DNA from: Leptodontidium sp. MPI-SDFR-AT-0119
Lineage: Eukaryota > Ascomycota > Leotiomycetes > Helotiales > Leptodontidiaceae
DNA length: 64,000 bases
Assembly (NCBI GenBank): GCA_020726505.1
Contig: JAHLEZ010000032.1
Coordinates: forward strand, 372,001 to 436,000
Reading direction: 5' to 3'
Shown here: piece by piece, positions 1 to 10,249 of the stretch
Layout: each line of letters begins with the position of its first letter
How positions within the stretch are numbered: the stretch's first letter is position 1
Made by a program: the position numbers and the translations under genes
Notes under the pieces: model-generated
The model's database searches: none
What the model saw: only the letters and a program-made list of their open reading frames with translations
Told to the model about the DNA's origin: nothing

Positions 1-416
1 TAGTTATTGACTGGTATGTTGCTACTGCACCAAACGTCTCATGAGTCAACTGCAGATGCTAAGCCAAGGCAAATTTCTTTTGAGATACAACTTTTCTGTG
101 ATGGCACCGGAAAAAAGAGAAGGAACCAATGTCTTTGCTTCTCATACTCTCGCCACTCAGTTCTGAGTCTTAACTAGTCGTTCAGCAGGTCTATTCTCTG
201 GTTTAGGTATGCACTCGGGGCCCGAATGCGTCGTCGCCCCGATCTCCGAGGCTACATCTAAACAAAGATTTCGCTTCAAGTCCCACGATCCCAACATCAA
301 TCTCTGGCCTTCTCCTTCCCTCACAACAACTCCTCCTACCACCAACACAGTCTTACCGGGAACTACACCACCAGCGACCTCTTGTCTTTCCCGATCTCAA
401 CCTTCTTTGCTCTCTC
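1..416. other. Left-edge region upstream of the BTB-like gene
   Basis: No gene is supported here. The last 200 bases, just before the ATG at 417, are rich in C and T with many short pyrimidine tracts, as is usual for fungal promoters and 5' leaders. The open frames on both strands are short and resemble nothing I recognise. Confidence 0.5.
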
Positions 417-1553
417 ATGATGGAGACTGACACCGCGACTACCGCCGACGCGCCAAGCACGATTGTGCCAACCCAGCAGACCTTCGATCAGTTCTTCACC
501 TTCGACGGCAGTGATGTCGAGATCAAGGCAATCTTCCAAGGTCTTAAGGTCACAGGCAGAGTCGCGTCACAAGCCATGGTCCTCGCGAGCCCTGTAAGTC
601 TCTACTGAATTCCCAGTTTGAAGTGCTGGGGACATTCGCCGAGCACCTCCAGAACCCCCACTAAACGCAGTTTGCTGACATCCCTAGGTTTGGAAGAAGT
701 TTATCTTCCCACCTTGGACAGTCCACACTGGTGCCGACCACCAAATCAAGACCATTGACTTCACTGAAGACGATGGATGTGCCTTGTTGATCCTCCTCCG
801 CCTTGCCCACCTTCAAACTACCATTATTCCTTTAAAGCTCGGTCTTGATACGCTCTTTCAGGTTGCTATACAGTGTGAGAAATATGACTGTCTTCTTCTT
901 CTGCATCTGATTCTTTCGACATGGATCGCGGCAGAACAAAATGAGGCTGTGAAAGATGAAAGCGGCAAGTGGCTGTATATTTGCTGGGCTTTCGGCCTAG
1001 AAAAACCATTCGAAGAAGCAGCACTCAGAATGGCAAATTCTGGGGGGGGTTTCACAAGGAGAACTGCTCACTTCTGGAGGTATTCAGCTCTCGGAGCCAA
1101 TGCCTGATAAGATCATTGGTTTGTCGTCAATGCACCATCTCTAGGTATCCAAAACATAGCTGACAGATCCTAGGGAGCATCATGAGCATCAGATCAGAAA
1201 CAATGGAAACTATCCTTGATATTGTCTATGCGGAAGTCAGAAAATACCGCGACATCAAATCCCCCACGACTATACTTTGCAAGCACGGCAGATTGAGCTG
1301 CGACGCTATGGTATACGGCAGCCTCCTCATCGGTCTTCAGCAGAGACGCTTATGGCTCCTAATCAAGCCGTCTCGAGTGATAATTGGAGCGGACAAACTG
1401 GTTGCCTTAGTACAAGATATAAAAATCCATTCGCATCCCCAGACAGGAGGCAAATCTGGCCCAACTCATTATGGGTGCTCGACCTTTCGCGGTTATCCTG
1501 CCATGGAACAGGTGCTCAGGGCCATGCCATCACCAATCCTCGGCTTAGGTTAA
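417..1553 (+). pseudogene. BTB/POZ-like protein, frame-broken at a G run
   Basis: Probable exons are 417-593, 688-1118 and 1174-1553 with GT-AG introns of 94 and 55 bp. The N-terminal part matches the fungal BTB fold: FDGSDVEIKAIFQG, then LASP joined to VWKKFIFPPW across intron 1, then FTEDDGCALLILLRLAH and a C-EKYDC segment. BTB domains mediate dimerisation and often recruit Cullin-3, but this protein's partners are unknown. The frame is lost at a run of eight G at 1042-1049. With one G fewer the next residues read SEPMPDKIIG and run into exon 3, which carries family-typical YGSLLIGLQ and LW. So either the gene is a young pseudogene or the run is a sequencing or polymorphic length error. A second, also broken, copy lies at 22237-23654. 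The start is the first of two ATGs at 417 and 420. Confidence 0.7.
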
Positions 1554-1606
1554 GGCGGCAGCTGCTTACGTCCAAACACTAAAACAGAACCAGCGAAAAA
1601 AAAAAG

Positions 1607-1987
1607 TTGAGTCTGACTTTCGTGGTATCCCTTCGAGGCGATCCATCATGTGCTGTGGCTAATGCCCCCATTGATGAGACCGACGAAAGGTCCCTCAAAC
1701 CCTATATCGGCTGGTGCACGTTCGATTTCCTTCTGTACGGCGTCCAACGCACAGTCTTCTGTCTCGAAGTCTCTACGACCGACTGGAGAAGTGACGACGA
1801 CGACGATTGGCCACTCACAAGAGAAAACAATTTGCGCACTAACTACATCCGTAAAACCCATAATATTCTCGTTCTGGAGAAGGATAGTGAAGCTGTGAAT
1901 GAATACAGACGAATTGGAGTCGGGTTGATTGATCAAGCCCTCGGGGAGTTTGATGGCAAAGGAGAAACCACGATGACGATCTTTTAA
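1607..1987 (+). pseudogene. HET protein C-terminal fragment
   Basis: This open frame of about 126 codons has no internal ATG until its last few residues and starts just after a poly-A stretch (about 1596-1605), so it is not a complete gene. Its end, EYRRIGVGLIDQALGEFDG followed by TMTIF, has the pattern of the C-terminus of fungal HET (heterokaryon incompatibility) proteins, where a tyrosine-arginine-arginine-(I/V)-G-V motif precedes a short acidic strand and a hydrophobic TI end. The centre (IGWCTFDFLLYG, then a VFCLEV strand) also fits. The catalytic-like HET domain proper is missing. I read it as a relic; a 3' exon of an unrecognised gene is possible. Confidence 0.55.
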
Positions 1988-2379
1988 GGGCTTGGGACTT
2001 ATTCATCATGGAATGTTGGTCGAGTTGACGCATGGGCCTGACAGTGTTCGTACTTCCTAGTGTTGTATCATTTTAGGCTATAAAAGATAGCTCGGAGGCT
2101 TTAAGCTGCTGTATGGGCTGAATCCCAGGTAATGAAAAAGCGGTTATAATTCTTCCTTTGAATGTGTCGTTGTCGGTGTTGTCGGTAGTATTCCTTGGAA
2201 AAACAACACTGGCTATAAATATACTCAAATATAACTTAGAAAAGCAGTAGCTATCTTAATTAAAAGCTACAAACTGCAACCCTATGTTAAATCCTTAATA
2301 TAAACATCAGCTCGTCCTCATAGAATTCCTAGACTTTCAGCCCTGGTCCAGCGACCTCGACCTCCACTCCAGGTTGGAT
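1988..2379. other. Intergenic region, AT-rich
   Basis: No coding frame is supported. The stretch from about 2190 to 2330 is AT-rich and presumably holds the 3' ends of the HET fragment (plus strand) and of the small secreted-peptide gene (minus strand). Confidence 0.45.
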
Positions 2380-2644
2380 CTATGGGCAGCCGCCGCACCC
2401 ATTCTAAAGATCATTGACAGTTAGCATGAGTACGACCACAACGAGAGGAAAGGATGAGAAGGAAATATGTACTTACGCAGCAGGCAACAACATAGCCTCC
2501 GTCACAAGTGCAGCAGCCAATCCTGTTGCACGCTCGTTTCTCGAGTCCGGGGACGGGAGAGAAGGGCTCGCCTTGAGGAGGGAAAGCCATGGCGGAGACA
2601 GAGGTTGCTAAGGTGATGATGAAAGCAACAGTGAGGAACTTCAT
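2380..2644 (-). CDS. Small secreted cysteine-rich peptide precursor with Kex2 site
   Basis: There are two exons on the minus strand, 2477-2644 and 2380-2403, with a 73-bp intron (GTAAGT at the donor, TTTAG at the acceptor) that joins in phase 0. The product is 63 residues. Residues 1-18 (MKFLTVAFIITLATSVSA) are a clear signal peptide, 19-35 form a short pro-segment, and 36-37 are a KR dibasic site of Kex2 type. The remaining 26 residues (38-63) hold eight cysteines at 39, 44, 45, 47, 55, 56, 59 and 62, including two CC pairs; the last two come from the tiny second exon. Without splicing the frame runs into unrelated codons and loses two cysteines. This build (signal, pro, KR, cysteine-dense core) is typical of secreted fungal peptides made through the secretory pathway. 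I do not recognise the family and assign no activity. The ATG at 2644 has a good leader. Confidence 0.72.
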
Positions 2645-3530
2645 GTTGAAAAGTGAGGTTGACTTGATGGTAGGTTTTGGCCGAGGTTGGAGTGCGTGGT
2701 GTGCTTCGATGTAATAAGCAGAAGATTTGATAATTCTTGGATGATATAGCGAAGACGAGGAGGGAAGAGAAGTAATTTATACTAGCAAAAATCCAAGTCG
2801 ATTTTGTGTTGGTCATATCAATCAAATCTCTGACAGTTCCAACGGAAAGGTTCACCCCTTTAAAGTTCACTTGATATAATAAGATTGTTCCTGATGGAAA
2901 GTTAAATGCTATGTAACCTTGCGACCAAAGCTTGTACTCCACATTTCCCCTCGCTGCAAACTGTTCAGTGGTGTCGGGGATTGTACTCCCTTTATCCGCT
3001 GGACTCCGCCCTGGTTGATCCTGGAGTACTGGGGATTTTTGAAGATCCATCAAGGTATTTAAGCATTTTCAGGAGTTTTCTTTTTCCGTGTCTCGTTGGT
3101 CTCCTTTTTTGGTTTTCTTTGATGACGGAGTTCAGCTAATTTTCCCAGTTCTTGTTGAGGATTAAAACCCACCATTCGTCGGTAAGTGAAGCGGCTGACT
3201 TGCATTGATCGTTCATTTTTTCTCTGATGTTGCACAATCAAACCGTGTATTGGGGGCTGTTTAATTTTCTTAGAGACCATTGTGGATATTTAAGTTCAAT
3301 GACCGAAACGTTAACATACGAGGAACCGCCGACGATTATAAAGTTCCAAGCAAAGGTTTGGCTTTTGGGTTCGGTAATCTTTAGCTCGAGACCGAGATTT
3401 TCGGACTCATTGCGAAGAACTCCGTCCTAGGGGTGCAGCTTGCCTGATGCAAACATTCAACTTCTGATTATCATCATAATTACATCAAAACCTCATCTCC
3501 ATTGCTATCTGTTTTGATTCGCCATACAGC
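2645..3530. other. Intergenic region between divergent genes
   Basis: This region of nearly 900 bp separates the secreted-peptide gene (minus) from the arylsulfotransferase-like gene (plus) and must hold both promoters. The open frames seen across 2502-3053 and 3059-3280 are low-scoring and lack family features. No clear TATA box or other defined site could be assigned. Confidence 0.45.
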
Positions 3531-5387
3531 ATGAGTTTGTTATCAGAGAATGCTGAAACCCCTCAAACAACACGATTTTTCTCCGTAAGTCCTGATATTG
3601 ATCCTGTATTTGCAGAGCGTCAACTAATTGGTTTGCCTATGTTCTTGCACAGCGCCCTGGTATTCAAGCTCCAATATTGGATATCAGAATCCATGAACCT
3701 GAGCTCTTAAGCGATGGGTACATCTTCATCGCCCCTTTCCATGCAGCACAATCTGGACCTTACATATTTGACACGAACGGTGTGAGCTCACCCCTGTATT
3801 ATCATACGGATATCATTTCCTTCCAGCTCCAGCTGATACGAACTTTAAATTCAGAGTTTAGTCTGGTCCGGCTTCGGTGTCGCTGGACCCGCAAATGTTT
3901 ACAACTTCCATGTTTGCTCGTACCGGGGAGCAGATCATCTCTGTTTTCACGCCGGAACCCAAACCCGAACATATTCAAAGGGTCATGGAGTTGTGATGGA
4001 TGGTCAGTACAGGGTAGTAAAAACTGTTCATGCCGCTGCTGAGGGTCTCCCAAGCGATTTGCATGAGTTCAGATTGAATGACAACGGAGAAACGGCTTTA
4101 ATGACAATATATCAACCGAGACAGCTTGACCTCAGGAAGTATGGAGTGACGTCGGGGTTGGGATGGGTTTTAGACTCCATGTTCCAGGAAGTCAACATAA
4201 CTTCTGGCGAACTATTGTTCGAATGGCGATCTCTTGATCATGTCCCACCGGAAATGGGTTATCATGCCCTCAACATCAGCGAGGAGGGACAAACATCCGA
4301 AACAGCATGGGACTACTTTCACATAAATTCAGTGGACAAAGGTCATGAGGGAGATTATCTCATCTCTGCACGGCATACAAACTGCATATACAAGATCTCA
4401 AGTCAAACTGGATCAATACTCTGGGAACTCAATGGCAAGAACTCCACCTTCACGATGCCAGGCTTCAATTTCTCATGGCAACATGATGCACGATGGATAT
4501 TAGAGAATGAAACCACCTCTGTAATCTCTCTATTCGACAATTCTCGGCGAAGCCACGATGAGGTGGGTAACTTGTACTCCTCCGGCAAATTCATCACTCT
4601 GAACCATGTCACGAACATCGCAACGCTAGATAAAGAGATGCTGTCACCAGACACATCCACCGGACAACTATCTACCCAAAGCCAGGGTAACATGCAACTC
4701 CTTCCGAATTCCAACCTCTTCTTCGGTTGGGGCGCCGAGGCGCATATCTCAGAGCATCTTCCCAATGGAACACCAGTTTGGCATGCCGTGTTTGGACAAG
4801 AGCAGAATCCCAATAGCTATCGAGCCTTCAAGGCACCATGGAAGGGTGATCCTGGGCTAACGACTCCAGCTATTTGGGCGTACGGACGTACGAATACATC
4901 ACGAACAGTCGTGTATGTCAGCTGGAACGGAGCAACAGAAGTCGAGGCTTGGAATGTGTATGCTGGTGAATCCTCAGGTAGTTCGCTTCAGCTTGCTGCA
5001 CTTCGTGCGCCGAAGGATGGGTTTGAGACAACCATCGTGCTAGATCAGCACTATCCATGGGTCACTGTTGAAGCAGTCGGAAAGGATGACAATCCCATTC
5101 GGAACTCTTCTGTGCTGAAGACTTTTATTCCTGGCGGTGAAATTGTACCATCTTGTGGCGAGATGCACTGTCTTGGACCTCCGACAAAGGAATCTAAGGA
5201 TGAAAGGCTTGAAGGACTTAGTCTTTCAACGGCTGAAACGTGGACTATATTTGGCTTAGTGTTGATTGTTTTCACTGTGACAAGTAGATATCTTTGGGCT
5301 AACTTGGCACTTCGCAGAAGCAACGAATATATGAAAGTGGAGGATAGTCAAAATGATTTCGCGCTCCAGGGCCAGAGTCAACAGTAG
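3531..5387 (+). CDS. Arylsulfotransferase (ASST)-like membrane protein
   Basis: There are three exons, 3531-3584, 3653-3781 and 3855-5387, with introns of 68 and 73 bp, both GT-AG and phase 0, giving about 571 residues. The body fits the fungal ASST family, a six-bladed beta-propeller type related to bacterial arylsulfate sulfotransferase: SDGYIFIAP, LVWSGFG, MDGQYRV, DLHEFRL, a WDYFHINSVDKGHEGDYLIS blade, WELNGK, SWQHDARW, ISLFDN and a late NLFFGWG. A single hydrophobic segment near residues 522-543 (IFGLVLIVFTVTSRYLW) would anchor the C-terminus. Many N-x-S/T sites suggest passage through the secretory route, yet the predicted N-terminus (MSLLSENAETPQTTRFFS) shows no signal peptide, so an upstream exon could be missing. 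The substrate is unknown; sulfotransfer activity in fungal members is inferred from the family, not seen here. Confidence 0.75.
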
Positions 5388-6650
5388 CCAGAATAAAGCA
5401 GTTCCATTCAATTCAGATCCCGATGATGAGTGTATAAACAGTGTATTTGCGAAGGAGAGATGTCTAAGTGGGTAGTTTCTAATTGCTGCGAAAGTCCCTA
5501 GAGTGCCGTGAATCATGCGATGTGATTAATCAGAGCATTCGGATTATTCACATACTTAACATGACCTTGGACTGGCCGTTATCTTAGGCCAGTGCATTGA
5601 AGCACACTAGGTTCTTCAGTAGCATATACTGGGCCTGGGTATCTAGACTTAAAAGGGGTTTGTCGCCCTGACTACTGCTCAGTCCAGGGGAAAACTCCAA
5701 GGAGCAATTGGGTGATTGATTAAGACGAAAAATTATTCATTGCACAAGTGGAACATTGCTTATACCAGAAATTCATCCCTTGAGATTCTTCGTAGTGGAG
5801 GAGGTTGTTGGCTGATGTTTGAATTGTTCTTGGATGCTGCTAGACTAAGCTACTTTCAAATGTTTGAGATGATCTTGTGCTGCTGTGCTCATTCTGTGCG
5901 CGGAAAGAATACAAATGTAATGAATTATGACCGAAAGCTGCAGAGGAGAAAGCTGAAAAGCATAATCGTACTAAGAATCATGTATCGCGTGTACCGGCTT
6001 GTCTCCATGCCACAGAGGTGCTTCGCTCCATCATTTGAAGCTAGCACATATTTCCATTTTAGCTCTAAAACACTGGTAACCTCTGGAAGCTATGGTTCCT
6101 CCCTGAAGCTGCGTTTGATCTCTCTTCACTCACCTGGTCGTTTTCGGGGATTTGATGGGCAACTGTCGCTCTTTAACAAGTGAATATTATTGCAGCGAGC
6201 GCAAATGCATCTCTTTTCACTCGGGGTCTCTTCGGTTCCATTTCTCATTTTCATAATATGTGGTAAGAGGGGGGGAATAGTTGCAGCCGTCACAGGTAAA
6301 CACAACGGGCCTGTAGCGGGCAAGACTGGCGAACAGAGATAAATCAGTATAATTAGGACATATTTACAAAAGGGAGGTTACTAATTTTACTAATGTGGGA
6401 GGGATAAAACCCAATAAACCACACAACAAGAGTGGTAGCATGTAGTGAGGTACGGGAGAGACTCTAGGTATAGGAAATCGCGGGTCGATCAAATCTAAAG
6501 ATAATACATATCTAAAGAGCATGAAAAGTCGAATGAGGGAAGGAGAAAAAAGTGCATTAGATAATATCTATGAAAAGTTCTTCGTTGTTGAGTTGTTTTC
6601 AAGTGTTAAGCTCTTTTATATGGAAAGAGCCTATTCAGTCAGGTAACAAA
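5388..6650. other. Intergenic region without recognisable gene
   Basis: The longest frame (about 155 codons from a TTG near 5716) has no family feature and no ATG at its start. I see no RNA gene. Base composition becomes steadily more AT-rich towards 6650, marking the edge of the repeat-rich block. Confidence 0.45.
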
Positions 6651-7757
6651 GAAGCTACCGAGAGTCTTCCCCACCACAGTAAGCTTAATAATTGTATATT
6701 CGTAAAATTAGTATCTTTAGAATTTATTAAAAGTTAATTATATTACGTAAGATACTAGGTTTAATTTTCTATTAATATAATTACTAGTTTTCTAAACTTA
6801 GTAGTAATCGAGGGGTTAATAATAGTAAGTTTTAAAGTTATTAAGAAAGTAAAGAAGCAATAGTCATATTTTCTGATTTTTTAATATAATCGCAAAACGG
6901 AATATAGCATTAGAGTAAGGCTATTTATAGAGGCTTTCTTAGCTCTCGTAATATCGTATTAGGGTTTAAAAACTTCATTTTTGGTAATATAAGCTATTAC
7001 AAACTCTGGGGTTGTTAGCTAAGGTAAGAGATAGGGGTCTAAGGTATTTATTATTGGTGCACAGGTCCCTACATGAGCATACTTTAGTTTGGAAAAAGGG
7101 GTGCGGGTCAAGGTCAGGGGTCAAAGCCCAGCCGGAATGGTTTCGGTGCACATTCGGTGGGGTTTCGTGGTATATAGTCTGGCTCTCCTCGCACTCTCTT
7201 AGAAAATATACAGATTTTTGAACCACATTTTATTACTCTGTCGCCATACTAATATATCGATATATTACGTGGTACATGAACCGGTACTGCACCGACATTC
7301 ACAGTATTATCGATACTCTTCGAAGGTATAATGGTTTATACTCTAGAAAAGCTGAAATTCAAATATATAACGAACTTTCGTAAAAAAAAAAAGAAGCGGT
7401 AACTCTTTCGACTCTTAAGCCTAAGGAGAAAAATCATGTAAGAAATAAAACTTTTTCATTGCATCGCAATTTTCAAGGACTTGTGTCATTTGTTACGATT
7501 AACTTTAAGTTAATACGAAGAACTTCTTGCAAAGGCAAAAAGTAATAATTTGTATTTGGAAAGGTACGCTTAGTATTTAGTAAAAAAAACAAGGAAAAAA
7601 GAATTGCGTAGCTAGCTTTGGTTCTTATTTTTATAAGTGATAAGAACCAAGAATGCAGTAGTCCCGATTTGGCTTATTAAGTCGCATTCGCCACTTCGTC
7701 GCATATCGTATGCGACTTTCACTTGTTCTCTTAACCCGTGACCTTAATACCGTAACA
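6651..7757. other. AT-rich block at the edge of the transposon region
   Basis: The sequence is dominated by TA-rich words with frequent TTAATA, TATTAA and similar, and it is poor in CA and TG, the dinucleotides consumed by RIP. No coding frame survives. A short less AT-rich island at about 7060-7200 stands out; it may be a remnant of another element, but I could not identify it. Confidence 0.45.
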
Positions 7758-7762
7758 CTATC

Positions 7763-8064
7763 TGTTACGACCTACGAAGCGCCTCGTACTCTAACCGACA
7801 CGGGCTCGTAGCATCGCTGGCTATGCGACGGCGCTAAGCCCAATAGGGAAGACTAGGTGGCGAGCCTGCGACATGTTGACGTGAATGGCACTCGACTACG
7901 CTAGGCCCCATTAGGAGGGTCCCTCATGTATATATACTCGAGCCCTCCCTTACGGAGAGCTCTCCTTTCCTCCTTGTCTTTTCTTCTCGATTCTGAGCGT
8001 AGCCTTAGGTCCAAATACAAAGCTTGAGTCAACTCGCCGTATCAACCTTTGACCAGCCGTAACA
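7763..8064. repeat. Solo LTR of the Ty3/gypsy family, 302 bp
   Basis: This 302-bp unit starts TGTTACGACC and ends GCCGTAACA, so it has short inverted ends (TGTTACG/CGTAACA) with the canonical TG...CA. It is flanked on both sides by the 5-bp duplication CTATC (7758-7762 and 8065-8069). It matches the two LTRs of the complete element at 8224-14811 along its whole length. A single LTR with a perfect target duplication is the product of recombination between the two LTRs of a former full insertion. It differs from the other two LTRs by some transversions as well as transitions, so it came from a separate insertion. Confidence 0.9.
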
Positions 8065-8223
8065 CTATCTTGTCTTGCAAAGCTTCGTTTTTCATAATTA
8101 TTTTTTATCTAAAACTTGATTCCATGCTTAGTAATGCTAATCTCCTCTATTATATTTACATATTAAAGACTCTACGCATGCGTACGATAATATAAAAGTC
8201 GAATTTAATACAAACAGCGAGTG
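8065..8223. other. Spacer between solo LTR and complete element
   Basis: This short AT-rich spacer contains the target-site copies CTATC (8065-8069) and GAGTG (8219-8223). It shows that two insertions of the same LTR family landed about 160 bp apart. Confidence 0.6.
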
Positions 8224-8525
8224 TGTTACGACCTACGATGCGCCTCGTATTCTAACCGACATAGGCTCGTAGCATCGCTGGCTATGCGACGGCGCTAAGC
8301 CCAATAGGGAAGACTAAGAGGCGAGCCTGCGACATGTTGACGTGAATGGCACTCGACTACGCTAGGCCCTATTAGGAGGGCCCTTTATATATTTATACTC
8401 GAGCTCCCCCTTACGGAGAACTCTCCTTTCTTCCTTGTCTTTTCTTCTTGATTCTAAGCGTAGCCTTAGGTCCAAATACAAAGCTTGAGTCAACTTGCCG
8501 TATTAACCTCTAGTCAGCCGTAACA
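8224..8525 (+). repeat. 5' LTR of the chromovirus
   Basis: This 302-bp LTR has the ends TGTTACG and CGTAACA. Its central part holds TATATATTTATA around 8390, a possible TATA region. It differs from the 3' LTR only by transitions. Confidence 0.9.
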
Positions 8526-8822
8526 TAAGAAAAGACTTATACCCCTTCGCTATGAAGCGTTATATCTCACCCGGTCTTGCGCCTTGTCGACTTACTCTTA
8601 TAGTAAGCTAACAACGAGCCTCAACACCTTAGCCTATTTGACAGATAGGTACCTCTCTGCCCTAGTAGTAGACTGTCCTAAAGAAAGCTAGATATTCTCT
8701 CGCGATTAACCTGCCTTGCCGCAACTTAACGCGCGCCCCGTTTTAAACGTATATCTAATTAATATATCGATTAATAACCTCAAACACCTCTCTACCTTAC
8801 CTTACCACTACTACTGACTTCT

Positions 8823-10200
8823 CCCCCTCGTCGGCGAAGCTCTAGAGAAAAGAGCGCCCCTGTACAGCTAAGCTTTACCGACACCCCTATCCTTTCGGTC
8901 GAGACTCTCTCGGAGGAGCCGGAAAGCTTTAACGGATTCGATTCAGACTTAGAGGGTAAGCCCTAGCGTTTCTTCGACGCATCGCTAGAGCCTACTAATA
9001 TAGAAGGCTTTACCCCTACTTAATAAGCTAGAGTAGATCAGCTAATCAAGGACTCCGTCAGCTTTATTATCGCCGCCGCCGTCACATAAGCCCTCACTTA
9101 ATATATTATTAATAACCCTCGCTAAGAGACTAGCACTCCCTCTCCTTTTGTCCGATCCGTACGTGCTCTTACAGCGGACTTCTAGCCTACCGCCGACTAT
9201 TACCTCCTTAAGTTAAACCCCGCTATCCCTGCCGTTAAGCCTAATAAGGTTAAGTACCTCCGTATCCCTTTTAGCGACTATAAGGGCGAAATTAAATACG
9301 ACGCTTAGAAGATAAATATAAAGCTCTTTATCTAAAAGTACTTAAGTAACTTCCTTATTAGCGAATCGTAGGTCTATACTTACTTTAAGTATACGAAGGG
9401 AGAGGCTAAGACTATTATCCTTTAATAAATAAACCCTGACTTCGCTAGAGACTTTAATAGAGCCGCCGACGTCTTAAAGGCCCTAAACTAGCGTTTCTTT
9501 AACTACAACCGAGTACAAGTAGTTAAGCTTAAGTATAACTAATTATAAATAAGTAGTATAACTTATAACGAATTCTATATAAAGTTCACGACGTACGCGG
9601 CTACTAGAAAAATCTCACTTAACCGCTAGTTCGACGACGTATACGAGAAAGTCTCGGATGAGTTTAAGTATAATATCCGAACTAAGAAATATAAATTCGT
9701 TAGAGATTATATAACTTTTAACGAGTTCTTAGCCGTCTTAAATCGCGAGCTACGGAATATCGCGGCTAAACAAGTTAATAGACGTGTTACTACTACCGCC
9801 CGCGAAGCCCCTCAAGTCTCTTTTAATAACACTAGTACTAGCGACTCGCGCGGTATCTTAAAGAAAGACAACTTACGCTCGACCTCCCTTACCCCCACTT
9901 CTTACGCGTAGAGACCACCGACTCTAAGACAGTCGTTAGATGTCCGCTAGCGTACGCCTTCTCCTTCGCTTGTCTTGCGCCGACTTAAGTCCCCTGTACC
10001 TCCTCTTATACTTAGGGACGTCTCTTCTAACACTTGTCTCTACTATAGTAAGACTGGCCATTAGGCTAGCGACTGCCCTAAGCGCCGTAGGGACTAGGCT
10101 CTCGATAAGTCGATTTCTTAACTAGTCGTCGGCGAGAATTTAGAGACTAACAAGCTCTTAAAAAACTCTTAGGCCGTAATAAAGACTCACACTTCAGTAT
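8823..10200 (+). pseudogene. gag region of the chromovirus, stop-ridden
   Basis: In the frame starting at positions divisible by three, a gag-like polyprotein can be followed through in-frame TAG and TAA codons. Readable stretches include a FNGFDSDLEG acidic part, a capsid-like middle (about 9250-9780) and, near 10032-10080, a zinc-knuckle remnant of CCHC type ending HxASDC. One of its cysteines reads as tyrosine, as expected from a G-to-A change. The true start cannot be fixed because the first part is mutated. It lies one frame away from pol, so the intact ancestor probably used a -1 shift or another bypass to make Gag-Pol. Confidence 0.7.
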
Positions 10201-10249
10201 AAGCCACAACTTATAAAAGGACTTAGTATTTAATTTCTATGTTCTTATT

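Noticed and set aside
5716..6183. Open frame of about 155 codons on the plus strand
   Set aside because: It begins with TTG, has no family feature and lies where composition shifts to AT-rich; I do not call it a gene.
9940..10125. Open frame inside the retrotransposon
   Set aside because: It is a different frame from gag and pol; gag with its zinc-knuckle remnant is readable in the true frame.
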